NCBI GenBank assembly: GCA_025933895.1
Contig: JAICZB010000035.1
Coordinates: 1 to 13,927 of the forward strand
Length of the DNA: 13,927 nucleotides
Direction of reading: 5' to 3'
From: Thermoleophilia bacterium
GTDB lineage: Bacteria; Actinomycetota; Thermoleophilia; Gaiellales; Gaiellaceae
Shown: positions 1-6,930 of the stretch, one piece after another
Position numbering within the stretch: position 1 is the first letter of the stretch
Layout of the letters: each line of letters begins with the position of its first letter
Notes under the pieces: model-generated
Database searches by the model: none
Told to the model about the DNA's origin: nothing
What the model saw: the letters and a program-made list of their open reading frames with translations, nothing else
Program-made: the position numbers and the translations under genes

Positions 1-34
1 CCAGTCCGAGCTTGGCGTTAGCGTGCAGATACAT
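1..34 (-). CDS. Start of an IS481-like transposase, cut by the window edge
   Basis: Only the first 11 codons are visible, reading off the left edge. The minus-strand ATG (34 to 32) opens a peptide MYLHANAKLGL. A near-initial HANA(K/R)L motif followed by a short hydrophobic stretch is typical of IS481-family DDE transposases (family knowledge). A near-perfect Shine-Dalgarno, AAAGGAGG, lies at 41-48 on the minus strand, 6 nt before the ATG, which supports this start. The catalytic DDE domain would lie outside the window and cannot be seen. With so few residues the family call is tentative. It could also be another HTH protein with the same opening. Confidence 0.5.
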   Translation of the reverse strand, partial: MYLHANAKLGL

Positions 35-38
35 CCGC

Positions 39-88
39 GCCCTCCTTTGAGTGTGAGTCCGGGAAGACCCACAGCCTCAAAGGAGGGC
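39..88. repeat. 13-bp perfect inverted repeat containing Shine-Dalgarno sequences
   Basis: GCCCTCCTTTGAG at 39-51 is the exact reverse complement of CTCAAAGGAGGGC at 76-88, with a 24-nt loop. The pairing can be extended by TGTG (52-55) with CACA (70-73) after a 2-nt bulge. Each strand carries AAAGGAGG, and on the minus strand the inner arm is the ribosome binding site of the transposase at 34. Folding of the transcript would bury that site, so it may limit transposase translation when the IS is read through from outside. It lacks a T-tract, so a standard terminator is less likely. Confidence 0.6.
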
Positions 89-141
89 CGGATAGAACCT
101 CAGCCGTTCACAACCTCTGTAGGCATGTCACCTAGTCAGCG

Positions 142-666
142 TCACAGCCGTGCAAACGCGCGGGCCCGCGGTGGCGTCTCGAACAGCTGAGCGATCTGCG
201 CCGCGGCCACTTCCGGAGGAGGGTCGTCGGTCGTATCGACCTCCGCGTCGTACGGGATGTCGTGAACCGTCTCGAACCACGGGACGTCCAGCTCGAGATG
301 TGTCCGATCCGTTCGCGCCTCCTCACGGGCCTTCGCAACCGGCAGCGTGCAGTGCACACCGACGAGAAGAACCGGCACGTCGGCCAGCGCGCCGCGATAG
401 AGCGCCAGGCGCTCCGGGATGATCACCGCCTCGGCGACCACATCGCAGCCCGCTCGCACGAGTGCGGCAAGCGAGTGGACGTAACCCGTCATGACCCGCT
501 CGAAGAGCGATTTGTCCTGCTCGCGCCAGTCCGGCGGCAGGCCGCTGAGGAAGTGATCGAGCGAGCGATGGAAGATCGGTCGATCCGCCACACGCTGAAC
601 CGCGGCGGCGAGAGTGGACTTGCCCGCGCTCGGTGAGCCGTTCAGCAGCATGAGCTGGCTCTCCAT
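142..666 (-). CDS. Chloramphenicol phosphotransferase-like P-loop kinase
   Basis: A 174-residue cytosolic protein. The Walker A motif GSPSAGKST is at residues 10-18, and an Asp (D37, in SLDHF) matches the catalytic Asp of Streptomyces venezuelae chloramphenicol 3-O-phosphotransferase. Further matches are GVHC (103-106), the Arg-rich lid segment AKAREEARTDR (111-121) and the C-terminal YDAEVDTT (139-146), all in the same order as in the CPT family. The length is close to the usual 178. The family phosphorylates a small-molecule hydroxyl with ATP, but many members have unknown substrates, so drug resistance here is an inference. The ATG at 666 has no clear Shine-Dalgarno and the message may be leaderless. 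The gene is divergent from the small protein at 768, with a 101-bp gap that must hold both promoters. Confidence 0.8.
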   Translation of the reverse strand: MESQLMLLNGSPSAGKSTLAAAVQRVADRPIFHRSLDHFLSGLPPDWREQDKSLFERVMTGYVHSLAALVRAGCDVVAEAVIIPERLALYRGALADVPVLLVGVHCTLPVAKAREEARTDRTHLELDVPWFETVHDIPYDAEVDTTDDPPPEVAAAQIAQLFETPPRARAFARL

Positions 667-767
667 CCCACGAACCTAATGGACGCAGTCGTTCGTGGCC
701 CCGCTCAGCTCAGCGTGAGATAGTCGCCGTCTGGGTCCAGTCGATCGAATCGCGAAAGGAGCTTCCG

Positions 768-1058
768 ATGGCGTACGGCATCGTGCACAACTTTCCGGGC
801 GGGACGAAGGAGCAGTACGAGGCTTCGATCGCGGCGGTGCATCCGAGCGACGGCAGTCTCCCCGAGGGGCAGCTCTTCCATGCGGCCGGCCCGACGGCCG
901 ACGGCTGGACGATCATCGCCGTCCACGAGTCCCAGGAGAGCTGGGAGCGCTTCCGCGACGAGACGCTGATGCCGGCCATGCACGCGGGCATCGACGGTGG
1001 GTTCCCCAGTCCTCCGCAGGAGACTGCCTTCTCCGTCCACAACCAGCAGGCGCGCTAG
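768..1058 (+). CDS. Small ABM-like (dimeric alpha/beta barrel) protein
   Basis: A 96-residue soluble protein opening with MAYGIVHNFPGGT and carrying a repeated pattern of beta strand (GIVHNF, WTIIAVHES) and amphipathic helix (KEQYEASIAAVH, SWERFRDETLMPAM). This pattern, size and the closing hydrophobic strand (ETAFSVHN) suggest the dimeric ferredoxin-like ABM fold, found in small monooxygenases, EthD-like proteins and stress proteins. No catalytic residues can be assigned, so the function stays unknown. The start is well supported: AAAGGAG at 755-761 lies 6 nt before the ATG. It stands alone, with a divergent kinase gene upstream and a convergent operon downstream. Confidence 0.75.
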   Translation: MAYGIVHNFPGGTKEQYEASIAAVHPSDGSLPEGQLFHAAGPTADGWTIIAVHESQESWERFRDETLMPAMHAGIDGGFPSPPQETAFSVHNQQAR

Positions 1059-1071
1059 CGATTGATTCCAA

Positions 1072-1097
1072 AGTGACGTGCCGTCGGGGGCGTCACT
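1072..1097. terminator. Weak hairpin between convergent genes
   Basis: AGTGACG (1072-1078) pairs with CGTCACT (1091-1097) around a 12-nt loop, in the 72-bp gap between the plus-strand small protein and the minus-strand tyrosine-pathway gene. There is no T-tract on either side. The position suits a bidirectional terminator, but the stem is only 7 bp. Confidence 0.3.
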
Positions 1098-1130
1098 GAC
1101 CAAGCGGGACGACGCGATCGTCTAGCCGGT

Positions 1131-2501
1131 CTACGCGGCGGAGTAGCCCTCTCGCCGGAGGAGTTCGCGCGCCCGCGCGGCATTGTCGGCGCCCGCGACG
1201 AGGATCACGAGCACGCCGCCGTACTCCGGCGAGACGTGGCGGAGCTCGAAGTCCTCCAGGTTGATCTGCGCCGCGCCGAGGATCTGCGTGATCCGCGCGA
1301 GCACGCCGGGGCGGTCGGGGACGCGGACGCGGATCCGGTTCAGCTGGGCCGGCGCGGTGCGGTAGGCGAATGACTCCAGCCGCTCGCGCGCGGCGGCCGC
1401 GTCGGCGATCGTCGCCTCGATCCGTTCTCGGTCTCCCGCGCGAAGAGCCTGCTCGAGCTCGTCGAGGGAGGCGCGGAGGCCGTCGAGCGCCGCAGCGATC
1501 TCGTCGGCGTTCCCGAGGAAGATGTCGCTCCAGACGGCCGCGTTCGCGCCTGCGAGGCGGGTCATTTCGCGGAGCGAGGCGCCCGCGAAGGCGAGCGGCG
1601 CATCGTCGTCGGCCGCCGCCTCCGCGACGCGGAGCATGAGGAGGTTCGCGAGCGCGTGGGGGAGATGGCTCGTCAGCGCGAGCAGGCGGTCGTGGGCCTC
1701 GGCGTCCGTCCGCACTGCGCGTGCACCGAGTGACGCCACGAACCGCTCGACCAGCTGGACGCTCTCGGCCGACGACGCGTCGTTCGGCGTCAGGAACCAG
1801 GTCGCCGCGTCGAAGAGGTCGGCTGCAGCGCGTGCCGGCCCGCCGGTCGCGCCGCCGGCGACTGGATGGCCGGGGACGAAGCGCGGATCCGCGATCGAGG
1901 CGAGCGAGCGCTTCGTGGAGGCGACGTCGGTCACGACCGTGTCCGGCCCGGCCGCGTCCAGCACTTCCTGCACGACGCCCGGCGCAGCGCCGACGGGAAC
2001 CGCGACGACGACGAGCCCCGCCTCTGCGACCACCGCGGCGAGCGACGACGCGGCCTCCATCCCGCGCGCAGCTGCCCGTTCGAGCACATCTGGATCCGCG
2101 TCGAAGCCGCGGACCCTCGTGCCCGCGCGACCCGCGGCGAGCGCGACCGACGTCCCCACGAGCCCCGTGCCGACGACGGCGAGACGATCGACCGCGCGCT
2201 GCCGCTCGGGTGTCACTCCCGCCGAGCCCGCCGAGCGCCGGTCGGCCGCGACCTCCTGCTTGAGCACGTCCAGGACCGCCGAGAAGATCGATCTGACGCC
2301 TCGCTCGGAGAGCGGCCCACCGTTCGCATCGACGAGCGCCTGCAGCAGCTCGGCCTCGCGCTCGGGGTCGATCCAGCGCTCGCCCGCCGCGTCCTTGTGA
2401 TCGCGAACGGCGCCGACGAGCTCGAGCCGCCGGTTCAGCAGCTCCAGCAGCCGCCGATCGAGCTCGGAGATCTCAGTCCGGAGTCCCTCGAGCTCGCTCA
2501 C
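1131..2501 (-). CDS. tyrA: Chorismate mutase / prephenate dehydrogenase / ACT-domain fusion
   Basis: 456 residues, predicted to convert chorismate to prephenate and then, with NAD(P), to 4-hydroxyphenylpyruvate for tyrosine synthesis in the cytosol. Residues 1-86 are an AroQ-type helical chorismate mutase with candidate active-site residues R8, R24/R25, K36, D45, R48 and E49. Residues 106-385 are the dehydrogenase, with nucleotide-binding GTGLVG (111-116), the GHPVAG catalytic-His region (H212) and the HDRLLALTSHLPH motif (270-282). Residues 388-456 are an ACT domain, probably sensing tyrosine or another amino acid. I chose the GTG at 2501 because the mutase begins there and it overlaps the previous stop as GTGA; GGAGAGAGG upstream can serve as ribosome binding site. 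The open frame continues to 3017, but that extension is an Arg-rich shadow of the DUF1684 gene. Confidence 0.9.
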   Translation of the reverse strand: MSELEGLRTEISELDRRLLELLNRRLELVGAVRDHKDAAGERWIDPEREAELLQALVDANGGPLSERGVRSIFSAVLDVLKQEVAADRRSAGSAGVTPERQRAVDRLAVVGTGLVGTSVALAAGRAGTRVRGFDADPDVLERAAARGMEAASSLAAVVAEAGLVVVAVPVGAAPGVVQEVLDAAGPDTVVTDVASTKRSLASIADPRFVPGHPVAGGATGGPARAAADLFDAATWFLTPNDASSAESVQLVERFVASLGARAVRTDAEAHDRLLALTSHLPHALANLLMLRVAEAAADDDAPLAFAGASLREMTRLAGANAAVWSDIFLGNADEIAAALDGLRASLDELEQALRAGDRERIEATIADAAAARERLESFAYRTAPAQLNRIRVRVPDRPGVLARITQILGAAQINLEDFELRHVSPEYGGVLVILVAGADNAARARELLRREGYSAA

Positions 2502-3109
2502 GAGCGATGCCTCTCTCCGGCCTCCACCGAGACCGCGAGCCGGTTCGCTGGAGGGGCCAGTGGACAGACCCAGCCGGGGTCGTAGGAGCAGGACGGGTTG
2601 TAGGCGAAGTTGAAGTCGAGCACGAGCCTCCCGCCGTCTTCCCCGAGATCCGCGCCCTTGACCGTGTCGAGGAGGTAGCGGCCGCCGCCGTAGCTCTCCC
2701 GGCCGCCGGTCGCGTCGCGGAAGCAGAGGAAGGCGCCGCCGCCGTAGGCCGCGAGCCAGGACACCTCGAGCGTGAGCGGCTCGCCGCGCAGCTCGAAGCT
2801 CGCGTGGGCGAACGGCCTGAAGAGGATCGGCTCCGCCCCGCTCGACTCGATCGGCTGCGGCGGAGCCTCGACGTCGTCGAGCTCTGCGAGCACGCGCGCC
2901 TGCGGGTCGTACGGCCAGTACTCGAGTCCTCCGAACGACGCCCGATCGGCGGCTCGGAGCGGCGACTGCGGGTGCGATCGAAACAGCTCGTCGCGCGTCT
3001 CCCGCCACAGCTTCCACCCGTCCTCGGGCGCCAGCTCGCGCACGTCCGCGTAGAGGCCGAAGACGCGCCGCTTCCAGTCGAGCAGCTCGAGCGTGTCGGC
3101 GACACCCAT
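2498..3109 (-). CDS. DUF1684 domain protein
   Basis: 203 residues with no signal peptide or membrane segment, so cytosolic. The C-terminal part contains the DUF1684 hallmarks: GGRYLLDT, a hydrophobic strand LVLDFNFAYNPSC (about 163-175), then a Tyr-Asp-Pro-Gly-Trp and CPLAPPANRL. These match the family's YNPxCxY and WxCPxPPxxNRL signature. The biochemical function of this family is not established; it occurs widely in Actinobacteria and Bacteroidetes. It is the middle gene of a three-gene operon: 9 nt after the phosphatase and overlapping tyrA by 4 nt (GTGA), so translational coupling to tyrA is likely. There is no obvious Shine-Dalgarno before its ATG at 3109. Confidence 0.85.
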   Translation of the reverse strand: MGVADTLELLDWKRRVFGLYADVRELAPEDGWKLWRETRDELFRSHPQSPLRAADRASFGGLEYWPYDPQARVLAELDDVEAPPQPIESSGAEPILFRPFAHASFELRGEPLTLEVSWLAAYGGGAFLCFRDATGGRESYGGGRYLLDTVKGADLGEDGGRLVLDFNFAYNPSCSYDPGWVCPLAPPANRLAVSVEAGERHRS

Positions 3110-3118
3110 GGCCCGACG

Positions 3119-3700
3119 CTACCCGGCGAGATGCCGGATGCGCTCGACCGCGTGCTGCAGCGAGGTGTCGTCGAAGACGTAGGGCGCCGCGTTCGCGACG
3201 TACTGAAGCGGGCCGTTGAGCTCATCGCTTCCCGTGGCGGCGTTGACGAGGTAGCGGACGGGAATCTCGTGGCAGACGGCGAGCGTCGCAGCCTCGTCCC
3301 GGGCGAGCAGTCGCTCGACGGCGCCGGCGTAGCGAAGCGCGGCCTCGTCGAGGCTCTCGCCGCCGGGGAAGCGTTCCTTCCGATTCGAGTGGGCCGACGC
3401 CTCGCGGTACGCATCGATCGACGAGCCCTCGAGCTCGCCGATGCGGACGTCCCCGAGCTCCTCGTCGACGAGGTGCGGGACCTCGCGGCCGTCTAGCGCG
3501 ATGTTCGCGGTCTGGAGCGCGCGGGGGAAAGGCGACACCGCGACGAGCTCGAGCGGCACCGCGGCGATCTGGCCCGCGAGCCGCTCCGCCTCCTCGATTC
3601 CTTGCTCCGAGAGACCGCGGTCGAGCGTCGGATCGCCGTTCACGATCTTGTCGACGTTGAAGAGAGACTGCCCGTGCCGGCAGACGAGGAAGAGCCTCAT
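3119..3700 (-). CDS. Histidine phosphatase superfamily (phosphoglycerate mutase-like) protein
   Basis: 193 residues with the branch-1 histidine phosphatase signature near the N-terminus: RHGQS with catalytic H9 and R8. SPFPRALQTA (R60) supplies the phosphate-binding Arg, an acidic region around residues 79-91 the likely acid/base, and CHEIPVRY the second active-site His (H144). These residues predict phosphatase or phosphomutase chemistry on a small phosphorylated molecule, but the substrate cannot be read from sequence. It is the first gene of the operon with DUF1684 and tyrA. No clear Shine-Dalgarno precedes the ATG at 3700. A strong hairpin at 3755-3781 separates it from the next minus-strand gene upstream. 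Confidence 0.88.
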   Translation of the reverse strand: MRLFLVCRHGQSLFNVDKIVNGDPTLDRGLSEQGIEEAERLAGQIAAVPLELVAVSPFPRALQTANIALDGREVPHLVDEELGDVRIGELEGSSIDAYREASAHSNRKERFPGGESLDEAALRYAGAVERLLARDEAATLAVCHEIPVRYLVNAATGSDELNGPLQYVANAAPYVFDDTSLQHAVERIRHLAG

Positions 3701-3754
3701 CGCGGGAGCCTAGGCAGCGGACGGCCCCGGAAGCGCCGCGTCCCGCACGCGCAC

Positions 3755-3787
3755 CGCCGGAGCCGACTGCATGCTCCGGCGCTGTTT
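3755..3787 (+). terminator. Nine-bp GC-rich hairpin between two minus-strand genes
   Basis: CGCCGGAGC (3755-3763) pairs perfectly with GCTCCGGCG (3773-3781) around a 9-nt loop. On the plus strand it is followed by TTTT (3784-3787). Both flanking genes are on the minus strand, where the stem lacks a trailing U-tract. It may nevertheless end transcription of the membrane-protein gene whose stop is at 3793, as actinobacterial terminators often lack U-tracts, or block plus-strand antisense reading. Confidence 0.5.
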
Positions 3788-3792
3788 TCCGT

Positions 3793-4200
3793 TCAGGCGC
3801 GTCCGAAACGCGAGGAGGCCCCCAGCATGCGCCGGATAGGTCCGCGCTTGGGGAACAGCCAGTGGTCGGCGACGGCGCCGACGGCCCAGACGACGATCGT
3901 CCCGCCGACGAGGGTCCAGAAGCCGTGGATGTGCATGCCGCCAACGATCGCGTCGGTCAGCCAGAGGATGAACATCGCCACGAAGAACCACGCGACACCG
4001 AGCGTGAGAATCGCGAGCGGCAGCGTCAGGAGCTTCAGCACCGGCTTGACGAGGGCCGCGAGGATGCCGTAGACGAGCGCGGCGAGGATGAGCGTCCCGG
4101 CCGCTCCGCCGACCGAGATCCCCGAGAAGATCCACGCGGCGACCGCGAGCGATGCGGCGTCGACGGCCCAGCCGACGAGGAGACGAAGCAGAAACGGCAT
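3793..4200 (-). CDS. Phage holin family IV-like four-helix membrane protein
   Basis: 135 residues with four hydrophobic segments at about 4-26, 33-50, 56-82 and 94-114, joined by very short loops. A conserved-looking KPVLKLLTLPLAILTLG segment (52-68) contains the Pro/Leu-rich turn typical of the PF04020-type family, often named phage holin family protein. Despite the name, these are ordinary chromosomal proteins of unknown role in many bacteria, and nothing phage-like surrounds it here. The start at 4200 gives MPFLLRLLVGW, placing the first helix directly at the N-terminus as in the family. The longer open frame to 4524 is antisense to the next gene. It is divergent from the secreted protein at 4300. 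Confidence 0.82.
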   Translation of the reverse strand: MPFLLRLLVGWAVDAASLAVAAWIFSGISVGGAAGTLILAALVYGILAALVKPVLKLLTLPLAILTLGVAWFFVAMFILWLTDAIVGGMHIHGFWTLVGGTIVVWAVGAVADHWLFPKRGPIRRMLGASSRFGRA

Positions 4201-4263
4201 GCGCCGATCGTAACGACTCACGACCGGGCGGCATTTGTCACGATCCCGCGCACGTCCAGGCAT

Positions 4264-4277
4264 GCGCCGAAAGGCGC
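4264..4277 (+). other. GNRA-tetraloop hairpin in the leader of the secreted protein
   Basis: GCGCC (4264-4268) and GGCGC (4273-4277) pair around a GAAA loop, 22 nt before the ATG at 4300 and just upstream of its GAGGGGGAAA ribosome binding site. If the transcript begins further up, this would be a stable leader hairpin. No function is shown. Confidence 0.35.
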
Positions 4278-4299
4278 CAGATACGAGGGGGAAAGCTCT

Positions 4300-6045
4300 A
4301 TGCAACGGCCTAGAGTTCCACGCCGCCTGAGGCTTACCGGGGTGACCGCCTTGGCGATCATCGCGGTGGTCGGCGTGTTCGCAGTAGGCGACGTCGGTGC
4401 CGCAGGCACCGCCGCGCCGAGTTATCCCGACAGCAGCGACCCGCTCTGTGTGCAGCATCCTTACCTGTGTGCCGAGCAGCTCGATCCGTGGACCTACGAG
4501 GGAGAGCACTACAACGCGGGCCACGACGAGCCGTCGCTGCTGTTCTATTCGAACAGGCCCGGCTCGGGCAATTCGAACGAGTATCGGCTGACCGTGCCGA
4601 GCGACCCCGCCGCGCCTCCGAGCCAGGACGGGACGGGCTCGACCTGGAACTTCCAGCTGCGTCCGGCGTTCTGGTTCGGGATGGCCATGTGCGACGACCA
4701 GTCGGCTCCGAACCCGGGCGTGTCCTGTCCGCCGGACAGCGACAGGAACATCAAGACGAGCACGGACCCGAGCTCCCCGAACTACATCGGCAAGACGCCG
4801 GGCAGCGCGTTCATGGAGATGCAGTTCTATCCGCCCGGCTGGGGCCCGATCAGCCAGACCGACGGCGAGGGGAACCAGGACGGCCTGTGGGCTTCCGCGC
4901 TCACGATCGACAGCGACCCGGTGAACATGAACACGGGCCAGCCGAACAACCCTGCCTGTCAGGCCTCACAGGGACCTGAGCCGGTCAACTGGGCGATGGT
5001 CACGAAGAGCGGACTGTCGCAGGTGCCCGCCAACCCGTTCGTCCCGTTCGGTGAGCAGGCGCAGGTGACGTCCGACACCCTCGAGTACCACAGCGGCGAC
5101 AAGCTCGTAGTGGACATGAAGGACACCCGGGCGGGTCTGCGGGTCGTCATCCACGACCAGACGACCGGCCAGAGCGGCTCGATGACGGCGAGCATCGCCA
5201 ACGGGTTCGGGCACGCGCTCTTCCAGCCCGACGCCAAGTCGTGCACGTTCCGGCCCTACGCGTTCCACCCGATGTACAGCACGTCGGGCCCGAACACGCG
5301 CGTCTTGTGGGCGGCGCACGGGTACAACGTCGCCTACTCGGACGAGATCGGCCACTTCGAGTACTGCACCACGATCACGAACTTCCAGTGCAGCTCGTCG
5401 AACAACGGGACGGATCCGTCGCCGGACAGCGACGACTTCCCGTGCTTCACCGCCCCGATCGTCGACCCGTCGGGAACGACGCTGAACCCCGGGTTCTCGG
5501 GATGCATCCAGGCGGACAACGACTTCGACGGGCCCGAGTACCAGCAGGGCAACTGGCCCGGAAGCACCGGCGCGGTGGCGGGCAACGTCACGACTCCGGT
5601 CGTGTTCAGCAGCCCGCTCTTCGCCGAGCAGGGGCATGGCAAGCTCGACGACAACTACCGGCAGGTGGCGTTCGAGAACGACCTCCCGCGGATCGAAGGG
5701 AACGACTTCTCGACGAACAACGACTGCCAGCGCCACGTGAGCAACCCGGCGGACCCGAACCCCGGACACGACTGCGTGGATCCGCCGAACGGCGCGACGC
5801 TGTACCCGACCTTCAGCACGTTCAACGGGGCGGGCAACTCGTGCCTCTGGGAAGAGGGCGGCGGCAGCTTCGCCAATGCGACCAACAACTTCGGCGGAAC
5901 TCCTCAGGCCGAATACGGCGGTCTCCTGCTGCTGAACTACCCGGCTGCGGGCTTCACGGTCACTCAGCGGTTCAACGACTTCAGAAACACGCTGAGCCAC
6001 AACCCGTGCCCGGTGACCACACCCAACGCGGAACGACATCACTGA
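4300..6045 (+). CDS. Large secreted protein of unknown function
   Basis: 581 residues. Residues 1-12 are basic (MQRPRVPRRLRL), followed by a hydrophobic stretch (13-30) and an Ala/Gly-rich cleavage region near 34-39, so Sec export is likely. The mature part is rich in Asn, Asp, Gly, Pro and aromatic residues and has about 15 Cys, many in acidic or Pro-rich loops, which suggests disulfide-stabilised beta structure. Recognisable segments without a named domain include EPSLLFYSNRPGSGN (77-91), GSAFMEMQFYPPGW (168-181) and WASALTIDSD (197-206). I believe similar proteins occur in other soil bacteria, but I know no function. The ATG at 4300 was chosen because GAGGGGGAAA precedes it and the signal peptide begins there. 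The same frame is open back to 3862 only as antisense of the membrane-protein gene. Confidence 0.85.
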   Translation: MQRPRVPRRLRLTGVTALAIIAVVGVFAVGDVGAAGTAAPSYPDSSDPLCVQHPYLCAEQLDPWTYEGEHYNAGHDEPSLLFYSNRPGSGNSNEYRLTVPSDPAAPPSQDGTGSTWNFQLRPAFWFGMAMCDDQSAPNPGVSCPPDSDRNIKTSTDPSSPNYIGKTPGSAFMEMQFYPPGWGPISQTDGEGNQDGLWASALTIDSDPVNMNTGQPNNPACQASQGPEPVNWAMVTKSGLSQVPANPFVPFGEQAQVTSDTLEYHSGDKLVVDMKDTRAGLRVVIHDQTTGQSGSMTASIANGFGHALFQPDAKSCTFRPYAFHPMYSTSGPNTRVLWAAHGYNVAYSDEIGHFEYCTTITNFQCSSSNNGTDPSPDSDDFPCFTAPIVDPSGTTLNPGFSGCIQADNDFDGPEYQQGNWPGSTGAVAGNVTTPVVFSSPLFAEQGHGKLDDNYRQVAFENDLPRIEGNDFSTNNDCQRHVSNPADPNPGHDCVDPPNGATLYPTFSTFNGAGNSCLWEEGGGSFANATNNFGGTPQAEYGGLLLLNYPAAGFTVTQRFNDFRNTLSHNPCPVTTPNAERHH

Positions 6046-6077
6046 CGACGCGCGTCTGACTGACGGACGATGACGAC

Positions 6078-6110
6078 AGCGGGGCCGCCGAGAGGCGGCC
6101 CCGCTTCATT
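6078..6110. terminator. Strong bidirectional hairpin terminator
   Basis: AGCGGGGCCGCC (6078-6089) and GGCGGCCCCGCT (6094-6105) form a perfect 12-bp stem with a GAGA tetraloop, followed by TCATT. It lies in the 96-bp gap between the stops of the plus-strand secreted protein (6045) and the minus-strand membrane protein (6142). The symmetric stem could serve both transcripts. Confidence 0.8.
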
Positions 6111-6141
6111 CGGTCATCGCGACGGCCGTCGTTGGGCCCGC

Positions 6142-6822
6142 TTACGACGTCGCCGCGGACGGCTCGCGCCGCGTGGCGGCCGCCGGCCGGCTCTGCAGGA
6201 AGAGAGAGACCGATGCGACGGCGACCCAGAGCAGCCAGACGATCATCGTGAAGAAGAAGATCGAGAAGATCGCAGCCACACCCGCGACGAAACCGAACCA
6301 GCTCACCCAGCGCGGGAGGATCTCGAAGCGACGGACCGCAGCCGAGGCGGCAAAGATGAGCGCCGCGATCGCGACTCCCCCGGTGGTGACCATCAGATAC
6401 GTCGCGTCGTTGGCGGCGTGGATGACGCCGCTGTAGACCTGGTGGTGGTACGTGTCGTCGCTCATCGTCTTGATCCCGTCGGTGAGCGCGACGCCGGCCA
6501 TTGCGACCGCGACGTAGATCGTGCCGCCCGCGAGCACGATCGTCGAGAGGAACGCCCCCTGCTCGGAAGACGCCTGCTCGGCCGCGTGCACACGCTCACG
6601 CAAGGCCGCGACGAACCAGATCAAGGAAAAGAGGCCGAGCCCCGTCAGGACCCAGCCGATGTTGACGTGTCCGCGATTGCCCGAGCTGCCGTACCACGCC
6701 GCCATCTTCGCCGGCGACGAGTCGCTCGGCCCGTCGAAGAGCAGCAGCGCTCCGACCACAGCCAGCACGACGAAGACGAGCCCGCCCAGGCTCGCCCAGA
6801 GCCGCAAGCCACGACTTGCCAT
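6142..6822 (-). CDS. Six-helix integral membrane protein, function unknown
   Basis: 226 residues with hydrophobic segments at about 9-29, 54-74, 92-114, 140-162, 171-189 and 190-209. A polar, probably exterior loop lies between helices 1 and 2 (SDSSPAKMAAWY), and a His/Asp-containing loop between helices 3 and 4 (DDTYHHQVYSGVIHAANDATY, about 122-142). The tail is short and basic. The layout resembles the small DUF4386-type membrane proteins, but no diagnostic motif was found, so no function is assigned. Its start is firm: GAGGAGGGG lies just upstream of the ATG at 6822 on the minus strand. It is divergent from the first PASTA paralog (7009) and convergent with the secreted protein at 4300. 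Confidence 0.75.
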   Translation of the reverse strand: MASRGLRLWASLGGLVFVVLAVVGALLLFDGPSDSSPAKMAAWYGSSGNRGHVNIGWVLTGLGLFSLIWFVAALRERVHAAEQASSEQGAFLSTIVLAGGTIYVAVAMAGVALTDGIKTMSDDTYHHQVYSGVIHAANDATYLMVTTGGVAIAALIFAASAAVRRFEILPRWVSWFGFVAGVAAIFSIFFFTMIVWLLWVAVASVSLFLQSRPAAATRREPSAATS

Positions 6823-6915
6823 TCCAACCCCTCCTCGATAGATGCATCAAACCCGCTCCCCGCCTCTCGAGGAGCGGCTGCATTGTGTACCGATCGAGTC
6901 GGGTTGTCCAGCCTC

Positions 6916-6930
6916 AGCGTTTCGAACGCT
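6916..6930. promoter_or_regulatory. Operator-like palindrome AGCGTT-TCG-AACGCT
   Basis: A perfect 6+3+6 inverted repeat in the 186-bp divergent gap between the membrane protein (6822) and the first PASTA paralog (7009). Its right arm ends in the first T of a TTGGCA hexamer (6930-6935) that could be a -35 box. A regulator bound here would therefore overlap that promoter. No matching site was seen before the second paralog. Confidence 0.4.

Larger units (their letters stand above)
1..112 (-). mobile_element. Probable terminal portion of an IS481-like insertion sequence
   Basis: This is the upstream (left-end) part of the element carrying the transposase start at 34. Reading the minus strand inward from 112, the sequence begins TGTGAACGGCTGAGG. 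IS481-family termini commonly begin with TGT, so I place the end near 112. The boundary is inferred, because the opposite terminus and any target-site duplication are outside the window. The element would sit about 30 bp beyond the stop codon of the kinase gene at 142-666 and leaves that gene intact. Confidence 0.4.

Noticed and set aside
2502..3017. N-terminal extension of the tyrA frame
   Set aside because: Low-complexity Arg/Ala sequence overlapping the well-supported DUF1684 gene. The mutase domain begins at the GTG at 2501.
2507..3496. 329-codon plus-strand frame
   Set aside because: Antisense to DUF1684 and the phosphatase, both of which have clear family motifs.
3793..4200. Prophage signal from the holin-like gene
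   Set aside because: This family is common on chromosomes outside phages, and no lysis, structural or integrase genes are nearby.
3862..4299. N-terminal extension of the secreted protein
   Set aside because: It is acidic/Arg-rich antisense of the holin-like gene, and a signal peptide would then be internal.
4966..6042. 358-codon minus-strand frame opposite the secreted protein
   Set aside because: Val/Arg-rich shadow without motifs. The plus strand has a signal peptide, ribosome binding site and terminator.
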